Shown one piece after another: positions 12,011 through 24,885 of a stretch of 64,000 bases of DNA. Source of the DNA: Amborella trichopoda (Eukaryota > Streptophyta > Magnoliopsida > Amborellales > Amborellaceae); the NCBI RefSeq assembly GCF_000471905.2, contig NW_006500351.1, positions 3,085,483-3,149,482 of the forward strand, given 5' to 3'. Every line of letters begins with the position of its first letter. Position 1 is the first letter of the stretch. The position numbers and the translations under genes are program-made. The notes below the pieces were generated by a model, which saw only the letters and a list, made by a program, of their open reading frames with translations, was not told where the DNA came from and did no database searches.

Positions 12011-15000
12011 ATATCATCATCAAATCCAGAGCCTCCTGTTATGTCCCATGTTCATCTTGCAAATATACTCTCCAACCCCTGTGAACAAAGAGAGGAGGTT
12101 ATAACACATTTTCTAAACTAGTAGAGAGGGTACTAGCAATAAAAGCACCAAAGCTCAATTTAATGAACATGGATGCAAAAACTGATAGTTAATAAACATG
12201 CAAGCATCTTATGTTCTCATAAAATTCGTTCCCATGATTACATAATTAATAGAAATTGCACCTTCCCAAATAAAGATTCAAAGTTTTAGAACAAGGATAG
12301 GTTGCTTCCCACATTTGTTTATAACCTCATACACTACCAAACTTCACAAGCATTTAAAATTGCATGCCAAAAAGCATGATCAGGAGTAGAGCCAAAATTC
12401 AAATAGACCAATGTGTAGAGTTAAAACTCTTCTTTTCCTTAAATTTTGGAAAAATAATAGCCAACGACTTTTCAGGCCCTCTACATAAGGATTTGTAATA
12501 TGGTCTTCCACATGTAGATGGTGACATCATCCATAGTGCTCTGAAAGTGAGATTTCTTAGTAAAATCCCCATGTTGCTATGGAACCAGGACAATTCACCA
12601 TTTAAGTAAAAAGATTGTCACTGATTTAGAATAAGAATCTCAAGGAAGTATTTAATCCAAGTTATATAACGCAGTAGTAACCAACTTAGATTTTTTTTAT
12701 TTTAAAAAGCCATGGTTTCTCCTACAAAAGCTTGGAATGTCAACCACACAAAGACACAATATAAGCCAACCTATAAAAAATCAGGAGAGTGAGGCCAAAG
12801 TGGTGTGCTAAAAATTGATTCAAAATGAGTAATTATCCCCTCTTGGCATGGAACAAGCATGAAGGCTTCACAACATTATTCAAATTACTTATGAAAGTTA
12901 AATAACAACCATTTGAGAGAATAAAAATTACTTCTTACAAATGAGGAAAGAACGTCACCTCTTTGCAGCCTGAATAGCAAGCCTTCCAACAATACTACGA
13001 ATTTTATTTGATTCTGATGTCTCCTTTCCATTTCCTGATATTGGAATCTCAATTATAAGCTCATCTGCCTCCGAAAATGTTTTTTCAAGCAGGAGGCAAT
13101 AAAGGATCCATTGATATGAGCATATTTCCAATACCACAAAACACTAAAAAAACTTTCATGATCTTTTTGGCAAAGGACACATAAAGGTTACCGACGTTGT
13201 TAGAGAAATGAAAGCAAGTCGTAATTCAAAGGCTACCCAAATGCGTCTGTGCCAGGGTAAGCTTGACTTATCCTTTACTTGATAACTAGGGTAAAGTCAA
13301 GTTTTTTCGTATATTTCCCAAAGCATAACACGTATGTGTTCCACTATTTGATAATCCATTGTCTATTTTGCATGTCATTTTTGTGCCTGTTACCAACAAA
13401 TTAACTATAAAAGCAAATCACAAACTAAGCAATGAAAAAACAGAAACTGGTCTATTACAATAGGAAGTAACCCACTGGGTAATGGTAAAAGTAATCCATT
13501 GGGAATCACTGTCCAGTGAAAGGATGGACAGTGAAAATATTATTTTAGTGGAATCATATGTTTATTTATCATACATGTATGATGTGTCATGATATAGATA
13601 ATCATTTATAGATTAATTATCTATAGATTGACTTTATCAAGTTTGCAAACTTGTGCTGGTTCTCTCTTTCATGAAATATCACAGTTTCTTTTTGTTGTGT
13701 AACAATAATTTTCATTTTCCACCATAGATAAATAACTGGAAATCGCAATCGTAGTTATTCTAAAATATAAGAACCTCTTGAGCTGCAATCTCAAGAAGAC
13801 GAGACTCCAGCGTGTGCCCGTGAAGCTACAAAACCTGAAGATTCATAGCAAAGTCTAAAACTCGGTCTCTAATGAAAAACGATGAGGACTTGATACTACA
13901 AATTAAAGAAAGCAGCCTCCTAAACAAAGAAAAAGAACAAGCCCCTCCAAAAAGAACACACTCCAAGAACAAGGAGGGTTATAAAAAAGAGAAAACTATG
14001 ATTGCACTTGAAAGATGAATGACTTTCCAAGTAGAAACATTAATACAGAGGGCCTAATAATGAGAATGACGCATATCTATTTAGGAAAATATACTATGAT
14101 TCAGTAAACTATGGAAAACCAATCTAATGAGTCATCATGCCCCACTATAAAGATGGACAAACAATGGTGAGGAAATAAATTCCAAAGATAGGTTCTACTC
14201 TCTCCTTCATCCACAATTTGAATAGACAGTGATGACCCAGACAATTAAAGTTTTTCCACATGCTATTGGATAATAGCATATCTACGTTTAATAAAGTCCA
14301 CATCAGAGTGGTGTAAAAATGTCTTCAAGAGTTCATTTTATTAGGTAATTTTTTTTTTTTTTTTTTTCTTTTGCATTATATAGCTAAGATAATGGAGAAC
14401 AAAGTTCCATCAAAATTAAAGATAGTGGTGCAAATATCCCAACTTTTTCCTGAACTCATGAATCCTACATTTCATTGCACATATAAATAATACATTATCA
14501 TTTCCCATAAACTAATAGTGCCTCTGCATACATTCCTTGTCTTGAAATAAAATCATTGGACATATCAAAATGTATGTTATATTGCTATTATGTTCATGGA
14601 ATCTGCTGTGATTTCTCATCCTGCATTTTTATGCTAGACCAGTTATTAACATGAGTTGTCCTTGGGCCAAAGCTTTTTATGCAATTTCGTCCCTTATGAA
14701 GCTTATAGTATGCGCTGATTCATCAAAATATGAGATGATTGATGGCAGGCTTGGGATTCTGCATTTATTTTTTTGGGTTATGTTAGCATGAGGCGCTTTC
14801 ACGCAACAACATGAAGCCCTCCTCATACCATCTTTATGATGAATTAAGAGCCCTGAACCTATTCTAAACCTGGCAAATTCATTCCCATCCTAGAAAAATG
14901 GATTTGGAGCATCCTCAAAAAAAAAAAGAAAAAAGAATTAGGAGCTCCTAAAATGGTGCAAATCTGACTGATCTAGGGGATTTTTAAATGGATAGTCAAT

Positions 15001-17476
15001 CACATGTTGAGATGGCAATCAAGACGAGCATTTTTGGGTTCCAAATCCATTTTATTTAAGGATCTTGATCTTTGGGTCAAGAGGGATGGATTTGCAGATT
15101 TTGAACTACTTTTTCAACTTTTACTGAGTTTATATGTCTTCAAGTTTCGATAACATGGATATCCACTACACCTTTACCAATACAAATTTGTTTGCTTCCA
15201 ACCTGAATTTCATCAGGAGTTAGGCATCATGGATGGTTTTCTTAAAATTCCACATATACCCAAAAAACAAAAAAGTGCTGACTTATTCATTGCGGCTATG
15301 AACAAAAAAGTCTTCTAATCTTTTCGATACTCCTTTTTTTTTTTCTTCTGAATCTGTTTACTTTTATTTTGTGAAGGATCTTTTTGGTATTGTTTGGCTA
15401 TTTTATTAATTGTCCTGGAACGCATGCTTGATGTGATATCTGTTGTGCATGTTCCCATATATGTTCTAGTTGAATCTTATTTCTTGGCCATATGTTTTAT
15501 TTTTGAATGGTTCCTTAGTTGAGCATTTTTATAGTTAAAAATTGCACATGAGTATTATTCATCAGAGTGAGGATATGATGTTATTCCATTATCTAAATTT
15601 AAAATTAAGAGTTTCCATGTATAAAGGATGGCCAGGGAAAATGCATTCACATAGTTGGGGGTACAAAGTCTTTTTATACAGACCATATTTAACTGTTAAT
15701 TATGAAATTCTATGTAGAATGGTTCTCTATACATGAGGACGTCCTGTTCAACATTTAAAAGCACTTACAATATGACTATTAGAATGACCTTGGTTTCATT
15801 TGTGGTTATTATTCTCTTGATCTATCACAATAATATGATTTTTATGTTACATATATTCCTAAAATCTCTTAGAATGAGGAAAGAAACTTGTTATTTTGAC
15901 CAATGTATGCATTTTTCGGACGTAGATTAATTTAGTGGTGTCTTGCCTGGTCAAAATGTTTGTGTGCCATCATGGGAAATTTTCAAAGCTAGTCTCTTAC
16001 CCCTTTAGACATATAGGTGTTGAAAGTTGTAACCACTAAACAAATAAATAACAACTATTTTGTCAATGTTGTTCTTGTGCAGTTTGTGGAGAACACTCAT
16101 GATAGGATGATTAGCATAATGTACCAACGGTAATCCTTCATAGTTGAAACGTATGATCGAAATCAAACTTACGGAAAAATAAAAGTTCACATATGGTTCA
16201 ACAAATTCAAGGTAATCTCGAAATTCACTCTTGCCGAAATTTAAATGTGGATGTAGCCAAAAGAAAATTGCTAATCTAGAACCTTTTTCCTAATGGAATA
16301 AATGTGGAAATTTTAAACATAAGTTGTATTAGGCACAACCTTCAGAATAAATTTTCTTAAATTCTTTCAGCTTTAGAGCATAAGAAACCTAATAGTGAAT
16401 GGAAATTCATCAATACAGGATAACAAAGTACCTAGGTGAAAAGGTCCCCATTAAGATGAAAGTAATGAGATATTTTGCAACTCGAGCTACAAATTTTCAT
16501 CTTTAGAAAAGTAAGTTTTATACCCTATATCTATAGTGTGCAATTAATTAATCGTCTCCACCACTTGACAATAACAGGGAGATGGCATGATACTGCAAAC
16601 ATAGTGTAAAGCATATTATCTAATATTACGCATCGTATATTTCCCTTTGTTTCTTCCTATTAGCATACTACAATGGAGAGTATACCTCTTATTCATTTTC
16701 GAATTTAGATGCACTTCATCATAGTTTCGCAAAAAAATAACATGAAGATGACTGACCAAATCTAGGAATGATTAGACATAGGTAAATGCATATTATTAGC
16801 AACCAATGGAGCAAATGTGTATTGGATCAACATGAACATTAGTTTGGTGTTAAATAGTATCCCAATTCTAGGCATACAACAATCCTGCACAAGCTCTTCC
16901 TATTTCTTCGTACTAATAAACACACCCTAGTTGCTTTGGAGATCATATACTCTAAATTTTGGTTCACTGCATCTCTGGTTTCTAAACTGGTTCCTTTGTT
17001 ACTTACAGGTCTGCAGCCAATGATGAATGTTTACAACAAAATTTAATTTTTTAACATAGCTTTCACCCTTTTCTTGCATTTTGGATATTTTGCAAGCTTA
17101 TTCACATCCAATGCAATCTATGCTAAACCCAATTCAAGAAAAAACGAGTGTAAGAAAACCAAAATTTCAAATTAGACAGGATAAATAAACAGCTTGCTAG
17201 TCCAAAATCAACACGGATACAAGGGAGAATCAGACACAATAACACAAATTAGCCAAAAAATTCCAAATGTCAAGCAATACAGCACTTTCAAACACCAGAA
17301 AGAGCCCCCAATTCAATTGAAAGCTCAATGTTCTTTATAACAAAGAGTGAATAGAACTACTCATCGATTTAAACGAAAGGTCTAGTAATTCACCCACTCA
17401 GAAACCCCCACAATCAAAATGAAGCAAGAAATGATTATAAATAACTCCCAATTAAGAGGAGAGAGAGAAAGAGAGA

Positions 17477-17530
<54 letters not shown>

Positions 17531-17877
17531 CTAGCAGTGAGAGGGGGAGGAACAAAGCCTTTGCTCACTGCCACGCCAGTTCTTGAGCCACCAATGTCAA
17601 CACCGAAGCTGAACTCACCTCTAAAATTAGGGTTTCTCTTCTTTTTAGTGGCATTTGGGAGCAACTCCTCATCTGCAACTTTTACTCCAAATCTATCAGC
17701 CCCTACCTTTGCTTCATTAACTGGTAAATCACCATTAGCGACCCTAATAAGTGATAGAATTGAAACCCCAGATTTTGGAGCAAAATCATGGATTTCTTTG
17801 AGTGTTTTGTGAAGAGGAGAGAATGATAAAACAGTAAAGCTTCTGCCGATAGGTTGGTATGTCATCACACACTGCAT
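12011..17877 (-). pseudogene. YqgF/RuvX-like RNase H-fold nuclease gene, decayed
   Basis: Four exons on the minus strand encode a plant YqgF-family protein. In bacteria the family matures the 16S rRNA 5' end. The role of the plant nuclear copy is not established here. Exon 1 (17877-17536) has FGVDIGGSRTGVAVSKG, with the first catalytic Asp. Exon 2 (13834-13775, 60 bp) has LESRLLEIA. Exon 3 (13068-12959) has ADELIIEIP and GKETSESNKIRSIVGRLAIQ. Exon 4 (12078-about 12011) has GWRVYLQDEHGT. All exon phases fit. Defects: codon 3 of exon 2 is TAG where a Lys is expected, and exon 4 has TAA directly after DEHGT (12041-12039). The exon 1 donor reads ACT/GC rather than GT, next to a microsatellite, and the usual IIGLP motif is IIEIP. 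The last exon (the DAYAAV-type region) is not seen and may lie in the gap. Most likely a pseudogene. Confidence 0.85.
17461..17528. repeat. Compound GA/GT microsatellite
   Basis: (GA)n, (GT)n then (GA)n, lying just inside intron 1 of the YqgF-like gene, 7 bp from the expected end of exon 1. On the gene's strand it is (CT)n(AC)n(CT)n. It prolongs the open frame of exon 1 with a Ser-Leu / His-Thr run that is not real protein. Confidence 0.95.
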
Positions 17878-18079
17878 CCTCTTGCCTTTCTTCCTCTATA
17901 TTGAGAGAGAAAGAGAGAGAGTGGGTAATCAGATTTTTCAAATAAATCGGTAACAAGAATTTCTAATAAGGGAAAATTACATATATTATGAAACTACCAA
18001 ATAGTTTCCGTTATTACTGGAATGTCCGTTTTTGTCATGTCATAACGATATTTTTTAAAAAGACCATTTTACTCATTTG

Positions 18080-18245
18080 CGGTTGTTCAACAATCGAAAA
18101 TGGGCTAATTTCGGTTGTTCAACAACCGAAAATAGCTATTCTTAATTTGGCGCTCAACGGTTGGCACTCAAGCTTCCACCATAGATTCAGTTTTTCAAAC
18201 ACTAAAAAGAAGCTAATTTCGGTTCTTGAACAACCGAAAATACAC
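18080..18245. repeat. Left palindrome cluster (GGTTGTT-n-AACAACC type)
   Basis: Three copies of an imperfect palindrome occur near 18,085, 18,110 and 18,222. The best reads TTTCGGTTGTTCAACAACCG. Single-strand copies could fold into hairpins with arms of about 10-11 bp. The same palindrome forms a large array at 20.8-21.55 kb, so the two clusters bracket the PMD gene. Confidence 0.8.
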
Positions 18246-19450
18246 TTCTCTTCTCTTTGAATTTATTTCTCATTCTCTCTTACCTTTCTCACAAGCAAAC
18301 CTGTTATTTAGACTTCGATACAAGTAATTTGACAGATTGTAATTGCATTTGACATAGTTTGAAAGCATTTGATAGATTTCAAATATGTAGTGAAGGTATG
18401 TATAAACTGATTTGTTGTTCGATTTTTAGTAGTTAACATTGTATAAGATAATGATTTAGGGTTTCACACTTGAGCAGAATAGGTCGATTTAGGGCTTATT
18501 TGATGGATTTCACATTCCATAAGTGACAATTTGTTTGAGTGATATTTGGGTTTTTCAAGAAGTGTAATTTTTGGGGTTTTTAATAACTGTAAATTTGGGG
18601 TTATTTTTAGAACTTGAATTTAATAGATGAGTTATTGAGTTATGTTTGTGTTTTATTTATTATTTAAGAATTTATAAATTTGGGTCTATTGAGAACTACA
18701 ATTTTGGGGGTTTTATTAGAACTCGAAATTTTTACAAGAGGTTGTATTGACTTGATTACTGTTTTTAGTGTCTGTAAGGAAATTCGTAGAACTGTGATTG
18801 AATGCTTTGTTTGTGTTGCTTTGTTTTGAATGCTGGGCAGATTTTACATTATATTGTATTATGTGTTAACTTTGATACTGTTAGATAGTTTTTAGTATAG
18901 ATTTGTGATAGATATAGTGATAACTTAAGAAAGAGTTGATTTATCTTGTTGATAGTTTGTGTAGCTTAAAGATGAAATTTTGTACTTGATTTATTATTCA
19001 AGTACATATTTACCTTGAACATTTTGCAAATGTTGTGGTTTTAGAAGTACATAGGGAATAAATAACTTTATACATATTGGCTTCAATATTTTGGATAGAA
19101 TAATTCATGACTAGATTTATTTGACAGCTCATTCGATATGTAAATTTGTGATCACTTATTTGGAGGTTAAATTTGTGACTTAGCAATGTTTTATTAATTC
19201 TATAGGCAAATGCATGATGAGTTATTGGTGTCTCGATATTCATTCCCTTTTATTTTCATGTTCTTTTCTTAGAGTAGTACTTGTATTAGAACCTATAAGT
19301 TGAGTTGAAGAGCTCTATAACACTAGGTTATGGTCTAAAATTGATCATCTTCTCCGTTTAATGATAGTGTATCATTGCCTTTTATTTGTTATTCAGTTAA
19401 GTTTTTCACATGTAATCTTATGATTAACATGGTGACCATATAGGGTTTCA
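18246..19450. other. AT-rich flank between palindrome cluster and PMD gene
   Basis: T-rich DNA with GGTTT/TTGGGGTTTTT words. It has the look of an intron or leader. No coding region is recognised. Confidence 0.5.
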
Positions 19451-20323
19451 ATGAATATGAATCGTGTCCATCCAGATGGGGGATACCCAGGAGGTTCTCA
19501 GGACCCTCGTTTGCTATAGCTTCATCCAGAACATTCATCCTATTTCATATGGGAAGGAGTACATATATTCATCATCTCTTTCCATTAGTTTGTTATTTTT
19601 CAATAAATTGTTGTCTGTTTAAATATCATTGGGAAGTACATGTATGTACATTGTGACTCATATGTTTTCTATTTGTTGTATTCCAGGAAAAACAATAAAT
19701 TAGAATCGATGAAAAGATTTTTCAATTGAACAATTGGCATCTAACCGATGAGCAAATTCAATTAGTGAATGCGTCTGGGTTGGGTGCTCTATTTATTATT
19801 CAGCCTGGTCGAATTGATCATCCTTTGGTAGCAACCACTGCAAAGAGGTGGTGTTCCGAGACCAATTCATTTCATTACAACATTCAAATTGGTGAGATGA
19901 CATCAACATTATTTGATGTTTACGACATATTAGGACTGGCTATCGATGGCGACATGTCGTCCTATTAGTAACCTCCAAGAGTTCATAGAGAACAATTTGG
20001 GTACAATCCCCTTTGGAGGCAACCTGACAGTCATCAAGCATTTATGGTTGAAGGCCAACTTTCACACATTGCCACCTGATTCAACCCCTGTGGAAGTTGT
20101 TAGATACACTTGAGCCTATATGCTCTTCCTCATCAGTGTCATCATTTTTGTAGATACGTCAGTTGCAACAGTGCTAAGGAGCTACTTACAATTCTTTGAG
20201 GATATTGAGGAAGCCGGCAGATATGCTTGGGGTGCTGCAGCCCCCACATTTCTTTATCGTTCCCTTAGAAAAACTTGTACTTTCAAGCGAAGACATTTTA
20301 GTGGTTCAACCACTCTTATGAAG
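19451..20323 (+). pseudogene. Plant mobile domain (PMD / aminotransferase-like) gene, broken
   Basis: Two exons resemble the PMD family, which is found in MAIN-type nuclear proteins and in transposons. Exon 1 (19,451-about 19,557) carries GGSQDPRLL and a HPEHSSYFIW-like stretch, then a GT donor. Exon 2 (from about 19,687) has NWHLTDEQIQLVNASGLGAL, HPLVATTAKRWCSETNSFH and GEMTSTLFDVYDILGLAIDG. After a frame change near 19,960 it continues LGTIPFGGNL, IKHLWLKANFHTLPP and FFEDIEEAGRYAWGAAAPT. It ends ATGAAG/GTAAAT at about 20,321. Defects: TAA near the start of exon 2, the frameshift after DGDMSSY, and TGA at 20,111-20,113 where the family has Arg (YT-stop-AY), a typical CGA-to-TGA change. The later PMD part is not recognised. 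PMD genes often travel with MULEs, and one lies next door in opposite orientation. Confidence 0.8.
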
Positions 20324-20794
20324 GTAAATTCAATTTTTGTATATGACATAAGCATAACAGTTTAGACTACTTTCAAAAAATATTTAGTACTTATCGTATC
20401 TCGATATAATGCAGTGCATGTCATGGTCATTTTGACCATTGTAAATGTTATAATATTTGTAAGGTTAATGTAATTTTGAAAGGTTAATCTAATGGCTTCT
20501 ATGGATTTTGATTGGTGTACCATCCACGAGTCTTTCGATGATCAGTATCTATCCCTTAGATCAATGCTTGTCATCATGCAAAACTATGCCCTCATCAGGC
20601 ACACTGTAAACAACCAATATTCCAAGATTCTAAGAGTGGCTATATGGCATGTATGATAGTTAAATCGTAATTTATGAACACCTCAACCAACCAATCAATC
20701 CTAATTTACGAACAACCGACATTCCAAGATTGCAATAGGGATTCTAACCTGCATTATTGTTTTGGCTGTTGAACTTGCAATAGGGATTCTAACC

Positions 20795-21560
20795 TACAAG
20801 AGCAATGCCTATGCTAACCATTTTGCTATTTTTTGTTGTTCCACAACCGAAAATATGACATTTTAGGATGTTGAACAACCGAAAATGTCATATTTTGGGT
20901 TGTTGAACAACCGAAAAGACCAATGCCTATTCTAACCAAAATATGCTATTTTTGGTTGTCGAATAACCGAAATTTGGATTGCGTATTTCCAGAAAGCTTC
21001 TGGAATATGCAGTCCAAATTTCGATTGTTGAACAACCAAAAATATGACATTTTCAGATGTTGAACAACCAAAAATGTCATATTTTCTGTTGTTCAACAAC
21101 CGAAAAGAGCAATGCCTATTATAACCATTGTGCTATTTTTGGTTGTTGAACAACCGAAAATGTTTTCTCAACATCCAAAAATATGACATTTTCGAATGTT
21201 GAACAATCGAAATTTGGACTGCGTGTTTCTAGAATACACAGTTTTGGTTGTTGAACAACTGAAAATGTGACATTTTTGGATGTTGAATAATGGAAAATAT
21301 TATATTTTCAATTGTTCAACAGCTGAAAAAAGCAATGCCTATTCTAACTATTTTGTTATTTTTGTTTATTCAACAACTGAAATTGTGACAGTTTCGGTGT
21401 TCAACATCCAAAAATATTGGATGTTGAACAACCCAAATTTGGACTGTGTTTCTAGCTAGCTTCTGGAATACGTAGTCCAAATTTCTGTTGTTCAACAACC
21501 GAAAATATGACATTTTTGGATGTTGAACAATCGAAAAAAGCAAAATGCATATTGTAACCA
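20795..21560. repeat. Right palindrome array, ~16 copies in a higher-order repeat
   Basis: Sixteen or so copies of the palindrome seen at 18.1 kb occur here, for example TTTTTGGTTGTTGAACAACC at 21,134. They alternate GGTTGTT and GGATGTT left arms. They are set in a longer repeated frame in which AGCAATGCCTATTCTAACC recurs near 20,798, 20,919, 21,105, 21,330 and 21,537, and TTCTGGAATA...CAGTCCAAATTTC recurs between. Many arms carry single mismatches. It is non-coding and strongly hairpin-forming. Confidence 0.85.
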
Positions 21561-21830
21561 TTTTGCTTTGTTTAGCAAGCTTCTGAAATACATATTCTCT
21601 TGGGCTGATTGATTGCACTTATTGCCTTATAGTAACACCAGCACACCATTGACCTTGTAACGATCCGTATATAACACCAAGAACAAAAAACAAGATTGAC
21701 AACACAGAAATCACACTATTCATTAATTCATCAAAATGATAATTAGGTACAAAATACCAAAGTATAATGCATGCTTCCTAATCACTATTAGTTCTTTACA
21801 AGTCCTCCTATTATGACCTACTGCACCGCA

Positions 21831-23000
21831 TCATTTGTACTTCAAATGCCTGGTGATGGACTGTTCAGTTTCGGATATTTTTCGTTGCTTTTTCGGCCTA
21901 TTGGGAAGGCATGTCATCCGAAGTGGCAACACTATCTGGTTGAACATACCTGTCAACTCAATATCATTCGGGACACGCCCAAAGGGAGTTTGAAAGGCCC
22001 TTATAAAGTATTCCACTGTGAAATACTGAAGGTAGTGCACAATTGGATCCAAATGCATATGGTTAATTCTCACAATGGTATGAGTACACGGTATGCCACA
22101 GAGTTGCCATTTTCTACAACTACACGTCCAATGAGTTAAATCGACTGCATATTTCTTCCCAAGAGAGTGGATCTCAAATTGCGTGTCCATGACAAATATA
22201 ACTGTGTGTAACAATCTTGTCTTCATCTTTCGCAAGTTGGGCTTTCAGTACTAGCATGCCACTCCAACTATTGCCTAACTCCCTCTTCTCTTACAACCTG
22301 ATCATCAACTGTACCCTTAATTATTCAAACATTGTAATGATCGACGTCTCTCGAGCTAATAAAATCCAAGCATTAAATGACTCGGCTATGTTAGAGGTAG
22401 GATAATTGTATCTTGCCCCTAGAAAAAGGTATTTGCTCAAGATTTGGGAGGGATATTATTAATCCACTCATATGCCTATGCGTCGGCACTCTGTATATCA
22501 AACATTATTTTTTCAAACCCACCAGTGGTCGCTTTATGAGTAGCTTTCCAAAACAGCATCAACAATCCACTCATAAAATCCTTGAAGTTCTCTTCTATAT
22601 GTCGCATGCAGAATGCTGGAAAACTTGTAGGAAAGCATTTTTCTATTGCTTCTGGCAAGCTTGTATGTCGATCTGATACAATTGTTAAGGCACACAGAAT
22701 AGGAAACTCATTCAATAGCTCACTTAGTATACTTAAGAACCAATACCAACTCTGGTAGTTCTCCTTCTTGACCACATCAAATGTCTATGGGAAGAGCCCA
22801 TTATTTGCATCTATGAGAATGATGTACAATAATATGTCTTGATATTATCCTTTTAAGAATGTCTCATCAATACCCATTAGTGGCCTACATCCATTAACAA
22901 AACCCATGATGCATGGACGAAAAGCAATAAACAGTCGTTTAAACCTGCCTTCATCTGTGTGGATGTGAACTTCGGTTCTGGGGTTGGTTCTTCAGAGCTT
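21831..23000 (-). pseudogene. Mutator-like (MULE) transposase, broken
   Basis: The minus strand reads a MULE transposase in one nearly continuous frame. Near 22,950 is RFKRLFIAFRPC, then NGCRPLMGIDETFLKG, with the first catalytic Asp in the MULE G-x-D-x-TFLKG motif. It continues ENYQSWYWFLS, TIVSDRHTSLPEAIEKCFP (second Asp), CMRHIEENF and FWKATHKAT. Next come RYNYPTSNIAESFNAW and, near 22,150, the SWIM zinc finger (CSCRKWQLCGIPCTHTI). Stops interrupt it: TAA just after FLKG, TAG after ANNGLFP, and another after SIITMFE. The N-terminal zinc-finger region is not seen. Terminal inverted repeats were not found. The gene faces the PMD pseudogene, with the palindrome array between their 3' ends. 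Confidence 0.85.
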
Positions 23001-23084
23001 CTCTATATCTAAGGGAAGGTCATGGTATTGTTGTTTATGTAATCCATCTATCATCTCTCTAGCAACCTCTATTCGTAATAGTGT

Positions 23085-23215
23085 TATTCTATTAGAATGG
23101 GCAAATGTAATAAAGCAAAAGCAAACTTCCAAGATATTCTTAAAGTAAAAACAAATTTATTGGAGACAAAGATATGGAGTAAAATGGCTCAAAGAGGGGG
23201 ACCTCAATAATATAT
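23085..23215 (+). mobile_element. L1-type LINE scrap
   Basis: The plus strand reads IYWRQRYGVKWLKEGDLNN, the conserved W-R-Q-x-S-R-x-x-W-L-K-E-G-D-x-N motif upstream of the RT domain in plant L1 elements. Reading is lost about 15 bases later at an AT run. It sits at the upstream edge of the MULE. Confidence 0.65.
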
Positions 23216-24885
23216 ATATTTTTTTGGTGTGAATCAATGGGGATTGGGGCCCCTACCCGCTTTCTCATTAATAGGATAAAGCATCAAACACCACAATAAC
23301 GTTACAAATATAAAGTTGCAGAAATCAAAATAGCACTATTAGAAGCATCAAAGGTATTTAGGAGAACTTTTGAGAGGAAAGGAGGAGTTAAGGAAGCAAT
23401 AATACTCTTCTTCAAGAATCTTTGCTCCAAAAAACACCACCCCCACGCTAACCCCTCGCTCCTCCCCTTGGAGGCGATCAACTACCTTTTATTTTTAAAA
23501 ATAAACCTTGATGGAGTTGATTTATTAGAGACCCAAATGTCTTGGTATGAATCCTGCATGGTTTTGTGGAAGTGGATCGGGACAATATGCTGCCAACACC
23601 ATTATCTTCTGCAAACTTAATAAGCAGTTAGTAAATGCTTACCAGATCTTCCTTAAGTGTTGGAAGCTTGCGGCCAGGCTCCACATTAACATGCAAGAAA
23701 CTACTCCAATGAGTGTGGATGTAGACCCCGAGAGACTTTGAACAGTTGCAAATTGTATTGGATGCAAAGCCATTCTGCTGTCATGTATAGAGAAGGCATC
23801 ATCATCTTGGGCCCAAACAGCAAGTTGAGTTCACAGCTAACTCGTTCTACAACAAGATTTCAGTAGCTAATCAACAACTCTCAGTAGCACATAGAGCCTG
23901 GAAAATCACGGCACCCGCTCGTGCACAAGGATAGATCTGGCTAACCATTTTAGATAAACCATTAATTGTTGATCATCTGCAACATAACATTATGTAAATC
24001 CCCAACAGATGCAACATAAAACAAAATCAGGAAGAGCCTGTCAGCCATCTCCTCTTGCACTTTAACATGGCTAGAGATGCATGATCAAATTTCTTGAACC
24101 TCTTTGGTTTCATATTGGTGAGACCGGCATCTATTCATACTTTGTTCTCTCCCCCCTCCCATCAGCTAGTTCTCCACTCATGGTATGGTTTTCCCCACCT
24201 ATTCTGCTTATTGGACTGTTACTATGGGGACACACTATGGCAGCAATTCTACTAGTTGCTTTGAAGGAAGCATAATAGGATAACCTTAAAAAATGCAGCA
24301 GGAATTTGAGGATCAAGAGAGCGTAAAGGCTCAACTTTTATCAAGCAGTAATCATCAAAAAAGAAATCTGGGTACCTCAAGGGGAGACTTTCTCAATCAT
24401 TGGGATTCATTAGACTGGTCTCATAAACCAAGAAAGAACCATAAAATTTGATTTTGGTTGTGGGTAGGCAGGAAACCCAAGCCCAACCGGTGTTTGGGGA
24501 GATTTACAAAGACGCAATAGTAAAGTATTACTCTTTTTCTAAGAACATCAAGGTTAACTGACTCTAATGAAGCTGAGGCTGTAGCCTCGCTACCAGAACT
24601 TTGTCTTTTAAATCCAAGGTGGACATCAATAATCTTCAAATATTGCAAGGACAAAGAGACAATCTATTGAAAGGACAAAGAGACAATCGCCTATCCCATG
24701 GATATTTGGCTGATAGTTTTGATGAAATTCTTTGGCAATTGTATAAATATTCAAGTTAGCATTGTGCATACATGAAGAGAAGCAAAGTAATTCACAAGCT
24801 AAAGAGTGAACAAATAGGCAAGAGTTGTTTATGACACATTCCCCTTGATAGGCCAATATTTGCTATTTTTTTTTGTCTTGTTGGA
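23216..24885. other. No gene recognised
   Basis: Mixed-composition DNA. It begins with a GGGGATTGGGGCCCCTACCC stretch near 23,240. Nothing on either strand matched a family I know. Confidence 0.5.

Noticed and set aside
12399-12593. 64-codon minus-strand ORF as another YqgF exon
   Set aside because: It lies in the intron between exons 3 and 4, has no YqgF residues, and the exon phases already join without it.
17477-17812. Plus-strand ORF of 111 codons
   Set aside because: It is the antisense shadow of exon 1 of the YqgF-like gene.
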